DNA of 64,000 bases from DATFVJ01 sp963712955 (GCA_963712955.1 CAVQKF010000014.1:62001-126000); one strand, 5' to 3'; shown: positions 42,524 to 51,903, counted from the first letter of the stretch. Translations and numbers: made by a program. The notes: generated by a model not told the origin, from the letters alone.

Positions 42524-44674
42524 ATGACAGCGGGTACAGCCGGCCCGGCTGACGAGGGCACCATCAGGGATGAGGCGGAGCGGTACCTTCGTGCGCTCGC
42601 CGGCACGCAGGCGCGGCTGCGCGGCGACCAGTGGACCGCGATCCGGGCCCTTGTCGCCGAGCGCCGCCGCGCGCTCGTCGTGCAGCGCACCGGATGGGGA
42701 AAGTCCGCCGTGTATTTCGTCTCGACCGCGCTGCTGAGGGCGCGCGGCGCCGGGCCAACGGTCATCGTCTCCCCGCTTCTCGCGCTGATGCGCAATCAGA
42801 TCGCCGCCGCGCAGCGGGCCGGTATCCACGCCCGCACGATCAATTCGGCCAACACCGAGGAGTGGGAGCAGATTTACGCGGAAATCGGGTCGGGAGCGAC
42901 AGATGTCCTGCTCGTGAGCCCCGAACGGCTGGGCAACCCGGACTTCGGCGACCTGGTGCTGCCCAAGCTGACAACCTCCGCCGGGATGATCGTGATCGAC
43001 GAGGCACACTGCATCTCCGATTGGGGCCACGACTTCCGGCCCGACTACCGCCGCCTGCGCACGGTCGTGGCCGACCTGCCGCCCGGCGTGCCTGTACTTG
43101 CCACAACCGCCACGGCCAACGCCCGCGTCACGCGCGACATCGCGGAGCAGCTCAGCCCGGGCCGGCACGGGCCGGGGGAGCCACCGGCCACGCTTGTGCT
43201 GCGCGGACCGCTCGATCGCGACAGCCTGCATCTGGCGGTGGTACGCCTTCCAGTCCCCGCGCAGCGAATGGCCTGGCTCGCCGACCACCTCGGCCGGATG
43301 CCCGGGTCGGGCATCGTCTACACGCTCACCGTGGCAGCTGCCAGCGACGTCGCCGGCTTCCTGCAGGCCCAGGGGCACGCCGCCGCCCCTTACACCGGCC
43401 AGACCGAAGCCGCGGAACGGCTACGGGTGGAGGACGACCTCCTCGGCGGCAGGCTCAAGGCGGTCGTGGCGACAAGCGCGCTCGGCATGGGATTCGACAA
43501 GCCCGACCTGGGTTTCATCGTCCACCTCGGCGCCCCGCAGTCACCTGTCGCCTATTATCAGCAGATCGGCCGGGCCGGGCGTGCCGTGGCGCGCGCCGAC
43601 GTGGTTCTGCTTCCTGGCGCCGAGGACCATGATATCTGGGCGTATTTCGCGAGCCTGGCGTTCCCGCCGGAACATGTGGTGCGCGCCACGCTCGCGGCGC
43701 TGGCAGGCGTGGATGCACCGCAATCGCTTGCCGCGCTTGAGACAACCGTGGATCTCACGCGGAGCCGTTTGGAAACGATGTTGAAAGTGCTCGACGTGGA
43801 CGGCGCCGTACGGCGGGTGCGGGGGGGCTGGGAGTCGACCGGGCGACCGTGGGCCTACGACGCCGAGCGTTACGCCCGGGTCGCCGCGGAACGTGCACGC
43901 GAGCAGGAGGCGATGCTCACATACGCGGCCACCGAGGGCTGCCGGATGGAGTATCTGCGCCGCGAACTCGACGATCCGCAGGCGGCGCGGTGCGGCCGGT
44001 GTGACAACTGCACCGGGTACGCCCCGCCGACTGACATCAGCGCCGCGGCGGCCACGGCGGCCCGCACACGGCTGCAGCGCGCGGGCGTCGATGTCGCGCC
44101 GCGCCGCATGTGGCCGAGCGGAATGAAACGGCTCGGTGTCGCGGTATCGGGGCGGATTCCCGCGGAGGTCGCCGCCGAGCCCGGCAGGGCCGTCGGCCGC
44201 CTGACGGACGTCGGCTGGGGCAGCCGGCTGCGGCGGATGCTCGCCGAGGGGGCCCCCGACGACCCGGTGCCCGCCGAGGTGCTCGGCGCCGTCGTGAAGG
44301 TGCTCGCCGCGTGGGACTGGCCGCGGCGCCCTGCCGGGGTGGTGACGCTGCCCTCGCGTACCCGTCCCAGGCTCATCGCGGGGCTGGGCGAGCAGATCGC
44401 GCAGCTCGGGCGGCTCCCCTACCTGGGCGGGCTCGGCTATGCGGGCGACGGCCCGCCGGGGCGCCAGCACAACAGCGCGCAGCGGCTGAATGCCCTGTGG
44501 CACACCATGACGGTCCCGGACCCGCTGCGCGCGTCGGTCGTAAAGCTCGGTGGGCCCGTACTCGCGGTGGACGACCGGATCGAGACCGGCTGGACAATGA
44601 CGGTGGCCGCGAAGCTGTTGCGGGAGGCGGGAGCGCCAGCGGTGCTCCCATTCGTCCTCGCCGTCACGACGTGA
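42524..44674 (+). CDS. RecQ-family ATP-dependent DNA helicase
   Basis: ATG 42524 gives 716 residues; the frame is open further upstream but overlaps the divergent gene. SF2 helicase motifs are clear: LRGDQWTAIRALVAERRRAL, Walker A QRTGWGKSAVYF, VIVSPLLALMRNQIAAAQRA, DEAH box VIDEAHCISDWGHDFRPDYR, TATANARVTRDI, motifs V/VI LGMGFDKPDLGFIVHLGAPQ and YYQQIGRAGRAV. The RecQ zinc-binding cysteines appear as CRMEYLRREL...CGRCDNC. A C-terminal 200-residue extension follows. It unwinds DNA 3'-5' in repair. Confidence 0.92.
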   Translation: MTAGTAGPADEGTIRDEAERYLRALAGTQARLRGDQWTAIRALVAERRRALVVQRTGWGKSAVYFVSTALLRARGAGPTVIVSPLLALMRNQIAAAQRAGIHARTINSANTEEWEQIYAEIGSGATDVLLVSPERLGNPDFGDLVLPKLTTSAGMIVIDEAHCISDWGHDFRPDYRRLRTVVADLPPGVPVLATTATANARVTRDIAEQLSPGRHGPGEPPATLVLRGPLDRDSLHLAVVRLPVPAQRMAWLADHLGRMPGSGIVYTLTVAAASDVAGFLQAQGHAAAPYTGQTEAAERLRVEDDLLGGRLKAVVATSALGMGFDKPDLGFIVHLGAPQSPVAYYQQIGRAGRAVARADVVLLPGAEDHDIWAYFASLAFPPEHVVRATLAALAGVDAPQSLAALETTVDLTRSRLETMLKVLDVDGAVRRVRGGWESTGRPWAYDAERYARVAAERAREQEAMLTYAATEGCRMEYLRRELDDPQAARCGRCDNCTGYAPPTDISAAAATAARTRLQRAGVDVAPRRMWPSGMKRLGVAVSGRIPAEVAAEPGRAVGRLTDVGWGSRLRRMLAEGAPDDPVPAEVLGAVVKVLAAWDWPRRPAGVVTLPSRTRPRLIAGLGEQIAQLGRLPYLGGLGYAGDGPPGRQHNSAQRLNALWHTMTVPDPLRASVVKLGGPVLAVDDRIETGWTMTVAAKLLREAGAPAVLPFVLAVTT

Positions 44675-44736
44675 CAATCGCCGGAGCATCATCAACGCGG
44701 CATAGGAGCTGCGAAGGTGGCCGGTACCGTTGCCAG

Positions 44737-44814
44737 GTGCCCGGATGGCCCGTGCTGCGCACCAGGCGCCTGGTGCTGCGGCAATGGCGCGACGGCGACC
44801 CCACGGCGACCCCG
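44737..44814 (+). pseudogene. N-terminal stub of a GNAT acetyltransferase
   Basis: From GTG 44737 the DNA encodes PGWPVLRTRRLVLRQWRDGD, the classical first strand of GNAT acetyltransferases (LRTxRLxLRxWRxxD). It then runs directly into the 3' end of the convergent lipase gene with no acetyl-CoA-binding part. It looks like the 5' remainder of a truncated gene. Confidence 0.5.
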
Positions 44815-44816
44815 CA

Positions 44817-45950
44817 TCAGCCGCCGAGCACGGGAAAGACAGGCACGCAGGTCGGCCGTGTCGCATGCGCGGGATCAAGTGCGTTCAGCACATCATGCAG
44901 CGCCACGGGATCGTAAATGATGCCCAGGTGGTCGATGAGGTCGAGAATGCACTGGCTCTGTAGGGTGATGTTGGTGACATCCGGGCCGCTCAGGAACGCC
45001 GAGGTGTACGGCGTCACGACCTCGTCGTAGCGGGTCTGAATGACCGTGTAGGCGACGCGGGAGACGGTGTCCGCAGCGGCGTTCAGGTTGGCGAGAAATG
45101 ATGACCCGGCGAATTGCTCGGTGCACGCGGTGCAGATCGAGGTCACGATGGACGATCCGCCAGGGAACGCGCGGAGTAGCCCGAGCAGCCCGTCAACGTT
45201 CGTGCCGTGACTGGAAGGCGCGAGCGCGACCATCGCGCTAACCTTGCTGGCGCCGCCGAGGAACTTGAGGTAGTAGCGTGGCATCATCCCGCCCTGTGAG
45301 TGGCCGACGATGTCCACCTTGCTCGCGCCGGTGGCCGAAAGGACCTGGCCGACAAAGGCCGCGAGTTGCGCGGCCGAATTCGCGATCTCTTCATACCCCT
45401 GGAACAGGTTGCCCGCCGAGCCGCCGTAGTTGAGTGCGAACACGCAATAGCCCGCGTTCTTGAGCAGTGGGGACAACGCCTGCCAGCTATCGGTCATGTC
45501 CCCGAACGTGCCGTGCACGAGCACGACCGGGTAGGGATGCTCGGCGGTGGGCTTGCAGGAGAAGTTGTTGGAGCCCGGCGGGGCGGATCCAGGGCTGGCA
45601 AGCTCGGCCCTGATGCCAGCGGCGAAACTGTAGATCACGGGGATGCTGCTGGCCTTGGCCTGCGCCACGGTGCTGGCGGCGTTGGCGGTGTCGGCGGTGT
45701 CGGCTGCGTCTGCTGCGTCTGCTGCGTCGGCGGTGTCGGCGGTGTCGGCGGTGTCGGCGGCGTTGGCGGTGTTGGCTGCGTTGGCGGTGCCGGCGGACTT
45801 CGCGGGTTTCGCTGGAGCGGCGGTGGCGATCGCGGCTGTCGCCAGCACAACAGCGCCGGCGAGGCCCAGCGCGGCCGCTAATCGGGTGGGGAGCCTGAGC
45901 TTCTCGGAAGCGGATCCGGTCCTCTGCTGGCTGAACGGGGAACGGCGCAC
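44817..45950 (-). CDS. Secreted alpha/beta-hydrolase lipase
   Basis: GTG 45950 with GGGAGG upstream gives 377 residues. After the N-terminus comes a signal peptide (RLAAALGLAGAVVLATAAIA), then a low-complexity TAD/AAN repeat segment encoded by 9-bp units. The catalytic domain begins NNFSCKPTAEHPYPVVLVHG, with oxyanion region HGTFGDMTDSW and nucleophile GHSQGGMMPRYYLKFLGGAS. Downstream lie probable Asp (TRYDEVVTPY) and His (ALHDVL) triad members and two cysteine pairs (ICTACTEQF). It resembles actinobacterial extracellular triacylglycerol lipases/esterases. It is convergent with a GNAT stub. Confidence 0.87.
   Translation of the reverse strand: MRRSPFSQQRTGSASEKLRLPTRLAAALGLAGAVVLATAAIATAAPAKPAKSAGTANAANTANAADTADTADTADAADAADAADTADTANAASTVAQAKASSIPVIYSFAAGIRAELASPGSAPPGSNNFSCKPTAEHPYPVVLVHGTFGDMTDSWQALSPLLKNAGYCVFALNYGGSAGNLFQGYEEIANSAAQLAAFVGQVLSATGASKVDIVGHSQGGMMPRYYLKFLGGASKVSAMVALAPSSHGTNVDGLLGLLRAFPGGSSIVTSICTACTEQFAGSSFLANLNAAADTVSRVAYTVIQTRYDEVVTPYTSAFLSGPDVTNITLQSQCILDLIDHLGIIYDPVALHDVLNALDPAHATRPTCVPVFPVLGG
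45680..45800. repeat. 9-bp repeat tract (GTGTCGGCG variants)
   Basis: About thirteen degenerate 9-bp units (GTGTCGGCG, CTGCGTCTG, GTTGGCGGT) encode the TAD/AAN-rich spacer between the signal peptide and catalytic domain of the lipase. Confidence 0.85.
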
Positions 45951-46850
45951 GTGGGCCTCCCGGTCGTCCTGAGGAGGAAATTAACCGGAAAGTAACCTGC
46001 GCGCAGGTAAGTTGCAAGCCATTGGTTAGGGAGTTCTTACCCTCCCGTCAGTCGATATTTAGCCAGCACACCGGACACGCGAAACTGGGTGCAGAATGCT
46101 TCAAGACGTGGCCCTCCGCGCCGCCCGTCAGCGGGGCAGCAGAGCTGCCCCGCGCGGCTGAGAGCGCACAACAAACAGGATCCCCACCCCCAATCAGGTA
46201 ATCGGGCAAGGACCCTTCGCTACGTGCGCTCGTTAGGTGGTCTCCCTTGGCCACGCAACCTGCTCTAACTCCCCGTTCGCATGTAATCGCCGTGACCAGT
46301 GGCGCCCACGATGCCCGCGCGGACGTCGGCACTTGACCCTGCCCAATGGCTGCCGGCACTGCCGCCAAGGTAACCACGCACGGTCCCAGCTTTCCGCCAT
46401 CCGTACGCGCACGGTCATCGCATCACCCTTCCGTGCCCATGATCTGTTCCTTCCTTCCTTCGCTTACCCGCCGCACCTGTCAGCATACTCTGCGTCAAGC
46501 ACGCTCGCGGCGCGGCAAGTGGCCGATTGGCGCTAGATGCCCATACACGTTGTGCGCCGGCTCCGCCTAAATGCGTGCCCTCTCCCGCGCTTTCTCCATG
46601 CGCTCGCCAAGTCACGTCGTCGGGGATGACATCCGCATTGAGCTTTGCCGTCGGGTCCGTGATCTCGCAGCCGGAGCGAGGCACAAAGTCAAAGGGCTTC
46701 GGCGATGACGTGCGCATGGCGCCAACTTGCAGTGGGGCTTATACGGCGTGATCAGGTAACCGTGTCCGCGGCTCCGGCCGAAACGCAGGCAGCGAATGCC
46801 TCGCCCAACTGGTTGATTGACTCCGTGGTACGCACGGTCGGTGAGCCACC
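45951..46850. other. Gene-poor region between the lipase and the broken LuxR gene
   Basis: About 900 bp. It holds the lipase promoter region with the palindrome at 45995-46008. The rest has weak coding character and a lower G+C appearance than the surroundings. A minus-strand frame at 46415-46717 starts with ATG (RTSSPKPFDFVPRSGCEITD) but matches nothing I know and has no convincing ribosome site. It may contain remains of older genes. Confidence 0.5.
45995..46008. promoter_or_regulatory. Perfect 14-bp palindrome upstream of the lipase gene
   Basis: ACCTGCGCGCAGGT is its own reverse complement and lies about 45 bp before the lipase start codon, flanked by AAGTA and AAGTT. The position suits an operator for a dimeric regulator. 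Confidence 0.45.
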
Positions 46851-49038
46851 TCACGGTGAGGCGTCCCGTTGGACGGTCGCCCACCACGCCGCGATCTCCG
46901 CACGGCGTGCGGCGCCCAGCTTCGTCAGGATGTGCGAGACGTGCGCGGAGATCGTCTTGGGTGCTAGCACCAACTGTGCCGCGATCTGCCGATTGGTGAG
47001 GCCGGCCGCGACAAGCTGGGCGATCTCGAATTCGCGGGCGCTCAGCGGATGCCACGGCTCCACCGGCCGCCCATGGTCGAACGAACCGGCGAGTCGGTCG
47101 GCGGCATCGACGAGAGTGGTGGCGCCGACCGTGGCCGCGACGGTGCGGACCTCGTCGAGGAGCCGGGCCGCCTCGCCGCGGCGCCGTGCCCTGGCGGCCA
47201 CCACCGCGAGGTCCAGCCGGGCCCACGCGCCCTCCCAGAACCGGCGCCGGGCCCGCCACGACCTGCTCGCCGACTCCAGCGCCTGCTGTGCTGCGGATAC
47301 ATCCCCGCGCGCAAGGAGAACGAGTCCCCGTCCGTGGTCGATCGTGGCGAGCGTGCCGGGGATGGCGCGGGCCGTGAGCACCGCGCCGACCCGGTTCGAC
47401 CAGGCCTCGGCGTCATCGACCTCGCCACGTGCAAGGAACGCCCGTACGCCAGTGAACAGGTACGGGAACAGATAGGCCGCGTCCGTGACGTCGGCCGAGG
47501 CGTTGTAGCCACGCTCGCAGAGCATGAGCGCGCTGTCGTGGTCGCCCTGGTACCGAGCGGTTTCGGCCAGTCCCCACAGCGGTGGCGACAGCCGCTGCAG
47601 TTCGGCCATCTGCTCACCCTCGGCCAGCACTTCCCGCAACAGGTCGTTGGCGGCATTCCAGTCGGCGTGTCCCATCGCGTGGTAGCCCAGGACATACTGC
47701 GCCGTGATCCGGGTGGTGATGCCGCCGCGTCCGTCGGCGAGGGCGCGCTGTGCGGTCTGCGTGGCCATGTCCCATTGGCCGGTGGCCCACTGGACGTGCG
47801 CGAGGTGCGATGCCATGTAGTGCCGGTGATTCCAGAGTTCGACCTTTTCCGCGTAGCGGACGCCGTCGACGAGCCAGTAGCGAAGACCAGCACCGATCCG
47901 AGCGTTACTGCGGTGTTGAGAGTGGCCTCGTCGTCACGGATTCGCTGGCTTTCTGCGCGGCTGCGCTCCCCATGGGTGATGGCCTCGTCGAGGCGGCGGT
48001 CCAGCATGTAGGCGGCAGCCATCGCGGAGCGCAGCCGCGCCCGCTCGCGACCGGTGCCGTCCACCCCTTCCAGGCTGTCCAGCGCCGTCTGCAGCGTGCC
48101 CAGGCGGACATCGAGACCAGCACCGAGCAGGTGAGCGACCGCGATCATGCGCGGCACCAGCCCGGCCGTCGCGCGCACGTCACCGGCCGTGGTGGCCAGG
48201 TCATGGGCTGTCTGGTATGCCTCGGCAGCGGCCGTGTTGTCGTCGGTGGCCGCGGCTTGGTCGCCGAGCGCGGCGAACAGTCCGGCCCGATCCAGCGCTG
48301 GAAGCTGGGCAGGCAGGTTCCGCACCGCCCGGCGGTACAGCTCGAGCGCCTCGCGGTGGGCTGATATCGAGCGGCCTCGCCGGCGGCGGTGATCGCGTGA
48401 CGGTAGGCGTGATCGGGGCAATGTGCCTGCTCGAAATGTGCCGAGATGAAAGCGTCGCGGTAGCCGCGTTCCACGGCGGTTCGGGCCACGCTCTCGTGCA
48501 GGCGGCGTCGGATCGGCAGGTCGGTGTCCGCGTACAGGGTGTCGCGGATCAGGGCGTGGCGGAAGTCGAAGGTGACCGCGTCGATGCCGGGGAGGACGAG
48601 ATATGCCTCCTGCAGCTCGCGCAGGGCGCCGGCGACCTCGGACGGGCTGGTTTCGGTGACCGCAGTCAGCAGGTCGAAGTCGAAGGAGCGCCCGATGACG
48701 GCCGCCGCTGAGGCCACATCGCGCGTACAGGTGGTCAGGTGGTGCGCGCGGCCCAGCACGGCGTCGGCTAGCGTGTCCGGCACCGCGGCTGTCTGTACAG
48801 CCTCACCGGACTGCGGCGTCAGGGCGTCCTCGTCGATGGCGGCGAGAAGTTCCTCGATGTGCAGCGGGATGCCGTCGCTGCGCTCGTGGATCGCCGCTAC
48901 CACCTGGGCCGGAGCCGACCGCCCGAGCACCGCGCTGGTCATGGTCGCGGTCTGGTCCAGCCCCAGGCGCTTCAGCCGGATCTCCTCCCCGAGCCGCTGG
49001 GCCAGCAGCCGGGCGCGCAGGTCACGCAGCGCGCTGGA
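46851..49038 (-). pseudogene. LuxR-family regulator (ATPase/TPR/HTH), 5'-truncated and frameshifted
   Basis: Three successive frames on the minus strand carry one protein: about 49033-48370 (LLAQRLGEEIRLKRLG, SDGIPLHIEELLAAIDEDAL, AAAVIGRSFDFDLLTAVTET), about 48370-47890 (SAHREALELYRRAVRNLPAQ, AAAEAYQTAHDLATTAGDVR), and about 47890-46851 (YWLVDGVRYAEKVELWNHRH, TPR helices, then the LuxR HTH WHPLSAREFEIAQLVAAGLT, NRQIAAQLVLAPKTISAHVS). The N-terminal Walker A part is missing: homology stops at about 49033. Around 47890, VLVFA joins directly to YWLVDG, where relatives have about 35 more residues, so there is also an internal deletion. It is not expected to be functional, though the 321-residue HTH part could still be translated. 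Confidence 0.8.
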
Positions 49039-49135
49039 GGGCGGTAACCCAACCGGCAGTTATAAGGACCGGATGGCCCTGGCGGTGGTCGAGGGGGCAG
49101 AGCGGCGGGGCGCGCTACGCCGAGGGCAGCGGGTG
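49037..49135 (+). pseudogene. Fragment of a PLP-dependent cysteine synthase/threonine synthase-like gene
   Basis: This 99-bp piece encodes EGGNPTGSYKDRMALAVVEG and AERRGALRRGQRV, the PLP-lysine motif (NPTGSYKDR) and following helix of fold-type II enzymes. Neither the earlier nor the later parts of such an enzyme are present. It abuts the truncated end of the LuxR gene and continues in frame into the GNAT domain that follows. Confidence 0.6.
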
Positions 49136-49591
49136 GACGCCGAGACGCTGCGTGACATGTTCTGCCGCCTGTCGGGGGATTCGCGCCAGCACCGGTTCCT
49201 GAAGGGGCTCCGTGAACTCGATGACTCGATGATCCGGCGGCTTGTCGACAGCGTTGACGGGGTGCATCACATTGCGCTCGTGCTTGTCGTGCTGCCGCCA
49301 GAGGGCGAGCAGAGGCCAGTCGGGGCCGCCCATCTCTGGCAGGATCCCAACGATCCGACCACCGGCGACATCGCCGACACAGTCGTCGACGGCTGGCAAG
49401 GACGCGGCGTTGGCACCGCACTCCTCTCGGCGCTGATGGAGCGACGCCCGGCGGCGGTCACGCGGCTGTGCACGGTCGTTGAGGCCGACAACCGCGCGTC
49501 GCTGGCGCTGCTCGCCGGGGCCGGGCGCATGTCGTTGGGCATGCCTGAGCAGGGCGTACTCGACGTCACGGTTGAGCTCGCGTGGGCCTAG
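49073..49591 (+). CDS. GNAT-family N-acetyltransferase, chimeric N-terminus
   Basis: ATG 49073 gives 172 residues. Residues 1-21 (MALAVVEGAERRGALRRGQR) belong to a PLP-enzyme fragment. From DAETLRDMFCRLSGDSRQHR a GNAT domain follows: IALVLVVLPPEGEQRPVGAA, ADTVVDGWQGRGVGTALLSA with the acetyl-CoA P-loop (QGRGVGTAL), and RLCTVVEADNRASLALLAGA. The usual first GNAT beta-strand is missing and replaced by the fused fragment. No ribosome site precedes the ATG. Whether it is expressed or active is open; substrate unknown. Confidence 0.55.
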   Translation: MALAVVEGAERRGALRRGQRVDAETLRDMFCRLSGDSRQHRFLKGLRELDDSMIRRLVDSVDGVHHIALVLVVLPPEGEQRPVGAAHLWQDPNDPTTGDIADTVVDGWQGRGVGTALLSALMERRPAAVTRLCTVVEADNRASLALLAGAGRMSLGMPEQGVLDVTVELAWA

Positions 49592-50043
49592 CTAGCGCTC
49601 CGGGCGTCGGCGCCCTTGCCGCATGAGGCTCGCGTGCCGTAGATCGTGATTACGGCTGGAGCGCTAACTGCAGGGCTCAATGGCGTAACGACCAAAACGC
49701 CGCCCAGCCCAACATCCTCGACAACCGCAAGGGGGCCGATGCCGCGCCATGTGTTATCCGGTATCTGGTACATGCCGCGGTGCACATCGAGTTGCTGGGT
49801 CGCGAGCTTTACAGGGCGACGGCGGGGACCGTCCTGGCAAATGACACGGGGAAACGGCGTGCCCCCAGGGCCGGACGGCCTGGCGCGCCGAAGGCGTGCC
49901 CTTGAAGCCGTGGAGAAGTTCTCACAAGTTACCGTGTCGCCTTCGCGTGCACCCGGTGAGTGCGGTTTCGGGTGAGCGCCACGCCAACACCGCGCTGCGC
50001 CAGACACTCGCGCCAGCGTTGGGCGAAGACCGGGTTTGGGGGA
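49592..50043. other. Intergenic region between the GNAT ORF and the transposase remnant
   Basis: About 450 bp. A minus-strand frame ending at 49588 contains protein-like sequence (NTWRGIGPLAVVEDVGLGGV, TPLSPAVSAPAVITIYGTRA) over roughly 49600-49840 but has no start signal and no family I recognise. It may be a gene fragment. Nothing else is seen. Confidence 0.4.
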
Positions 50044-50382
50044 GAAGCCGAGTTCTCCTTCCGCCAGCTCAAAGACCCGCACGTGGTGTCGTTCTCGCCC
50101 ATGCACCACTGGACCGAGCACAACATCCGCGTCCACATCTTCACCTGCGTGCTCGCCCTGCAGATCGCCCACCTGATGTGCGCCGCACGGCCGCCCAGGC
50201 CGGGCTGCATGTGTCCGTCCGCGAACTGCTCAGCCAGCTGGCCGCCATCGAAGGAACCGTCCTGATCTACCCCTCCCACCGGAGGACGCCCCAAGGCTCG
50301 GCGCATGACCACCAACCTCACCGGCGACCAGCAGAAGCTATATCAGATCTTCGGACTGGGCAGCTGGGCCCCCCGGCGTTAG
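50044..50382 (+). mobile_element. Remnant of an IS1634-like transposase (C-terminal part, frameshifted)
   Basis: Three frames together encode the C-terminus of a DDE transposase of the IS1634/IS4-type group: EAEFSFRQLKDPHVVSFSPM, HHWTEHNIRVHIFTCVLALQ IAHLM, then after a shift AAQAGLHVSVRELLSQLAAI EGTVLIYPS, then after another shift GRPKARRMTTNLTGDQQKLY QIFGLGSWAPRR and stop at 50380-50382. The glutamate-containing EAEFSFRQLKDP segment is the end of the catalytic core. The N-terminal two thirds and any terminal repeats are absent, so it is dead. Confidence 0.75.
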
Positions 50383-50550
50383 GTCATACGCCCAGGCAGG
50401 CCACCACGCCTTGCCTGACCAGCAAGAACGCCCCGTCGAACTCAAGATCGTCGGAAACTCGGGCTAGATCGTTGACCGGAAACCCGGCCCGTGATCCGGG
50501 CGTGCGTGGCGCTGACCGTGAACTGGTGGCGTGCGAGCAGGTTCCAGCGT

Positions 50551-50618
50551 CTTCCCCCCCGAAAACGTCGTCCCTGCGGGCGGAATGTCCGTTTTCCGCG
50601 ACGTTTTCGGGGGGGAAG
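50551..50618. repeat. 68-bp element with perfect 20-bp inverted repeats
   Basis: CTTCCCCCCCGAAAACGTCG (50551-50570) is exactly complementary to 50599-50618, with a 28-bp centre that itself has CGGAA/TTCCG arms. It could be a MITE-like element, a cruciform or very strong RNA hairpin, or a bidirectional terminator. There is no obvious target duplication and no gene inside. Confidence 0.85.
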
Positions 50619-51111
50619 TTGTGTTCCTGGCCTGCAGGCGCCGGGCCGCTGGGCCGCTCAGATTTCCGGTCAGGCCTGGTATCGCTGCGCGCGGCGCCGT
50701 ACCGGCGTGAAAAGCTGGGCAGTCGGCCGCCGTTGCCCGCTGCGGGGCGGCTGGGCTTGTGGGACACTGAGGCCTCCGGCGGTGGCGCGCCCCGCCGGGT
50801 GTTTGGTGTGCCCGGCGAATGTCTTATTTTCGGGTCAACGATCCAGCGAGGCTCCGCCCCGGACCACCGCCGAGTCTGTCGCCCGCTGACCTGGTCTTTC
50901 CGCCCACCTTAGGCGAATCTGGGCAAGCTCACCCAGAGACTCGCGGTCATGACCGGCCGACCGCCACCACCCGCTACGCCGAAGCCCGGTCCACCATGCA
51001 ACCGGTCGTGCCACTCCAAAGTGGCTGGTCAGGACATTGCCTGCAGGGTTGTGGAGCGGGTCTTCACGACGCTACGTCCCTGCAAAACTCAGGGCAAGTG
51101 TCAAAGTCCGA

Positions 51112-51150
51112 GCAACCAAGCGTGGGCAAATGACAGGCAACCAAGCGTGG
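51112..51150. repeat. 25-bp direct repeat
   Basis: GCAACCAAGCGTGG occurs at 51112-51125 and 51137-51150, a 25-bp period, in the non-coding stretch before the DUF7144 gene. Confidence 0.75.
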
Positions 51151-51465
51151 CTAGCCCACAAGGAGATCGGCTGACCGTCTGCAGGGACATAGCCTGTCCG
51201 CTCACGCTCAGGAGGCAATCAGCTGACCGCGCCCACAGGGAAGTCCCGATGTCCCTTGACAGCTGGCGGAGGGCCGCCAGATTGGTCCCAGAAGTCAGGA
51301 CCTCCGGCCCTTAATACACACCCTGCCGCCAGGTGAGTGTTGGAGTCACGCCGCGGGCCCGCGGACCTCTTTCCGTGTGGTCGCCCTGCCCGGGTGGGCC
51401 GACGCCGAAAGGGGTCAAGCAAGAGCGGCTGAAGGGGTCCCGGCGAAGGTTCCGGCGATTCTGGC

Positions 51466-51903
51466 ATGGAGGCCACATTGACGTCGGCAACAACCAGACC
51501 GGCCAGGGGTGCGGGCGGGCACCATGTGGAACGCCATGGCTTGGTCGTATTCGCGACTGTCCTGCTGGTAGTGCTTGGCTGCTTCAACCTGATCTACGGC
51601 CTCGCCGCGGTTGCCAACTCGCACGTATTCATCGCCAACGCGCACTTTGTGTTCGGCGGCCTGCGCACCTGGGGCTGGATTACGTTCATCCTCGGCGTTC
51701 TGCAGCTCCTCGCGGCGCCCGGGGTGCTGGTGGGCAATCAGCTGGCACGCTGGTTCGCGGTGGCCGTGATCGGGCTCAACGCTATCGACCAGATGTTCTT
51801 CATCCCCGCCTACCCGCTGTGGTCCCTGACGATCATCGCCGTGGATGTGGTCGCGCTGTACGGGCTGTGCGCCTACGGCAGCCGCCAGGACCTGGCCGCC
51901 TAG
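51466..51903 (+). CDS. DUF7144-type membrane protein
   Basis: A 145-residue protein with four membrane helices: LVVFATVLLVVLGCFNLIYG, WGWITFILGVLQLLAAPGVL, ARWFAVAVIGLNAIDQMFFI and LWSLTIIAVDVVALYGLCAY. The loop FVFGGLRTWGWI and the PAYPLWSLTIIA motif match the small actinobacterial membrane proteins grouped as DUF7144. Function is unknown. The start may be ATG 51466 or a codon slightly downstream; the first 25 residues are hydrophilic. It is the first intact gene after the decayed region. Confidence 0.82.
   Translation: MEATLTSATTRPARGAGGHHVERHGLVVFATVLLVVLGCFNLIYGLAAVANSHVFIANAHFVFGGLRTWGWITFILGVLQLLAAPGVLVGNQLARWFAVAVIGLNAIDQMFFIPAYPLWSLTIIAVDVVALYGLCAYGSRQDLAA

Larger units (their letters stand above)
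50383..51465. other. Gene-poor region with inverted and direct repeats
   Basis: About 1.1 kb without a recognisable gene. It contains the 68-bp element with 20-bp inverted arms (50551-50618), a 25-bp direct repeat (GCAACCAAGCGTGG at 51112 and 51137) and several short repeats of GCAGGGACAT-like sequence. Together with the upstream transposase remnant it looks like accumulated insertion debris. Confidence 0.5.

Noticed and set aside
46415..46717. Minus-strand ORF in the gap beside the LuxR remnant
   Set aside because: It has an ATG and some protein-like sequence but no recognisable family or clear ribosome site, so it was not called as a gene.
49588..49842. Minus-strand protein-like stretch after the GNAT ORF
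   Set aside because: Possible gene fragment, but no start, family or neighbour supports it.
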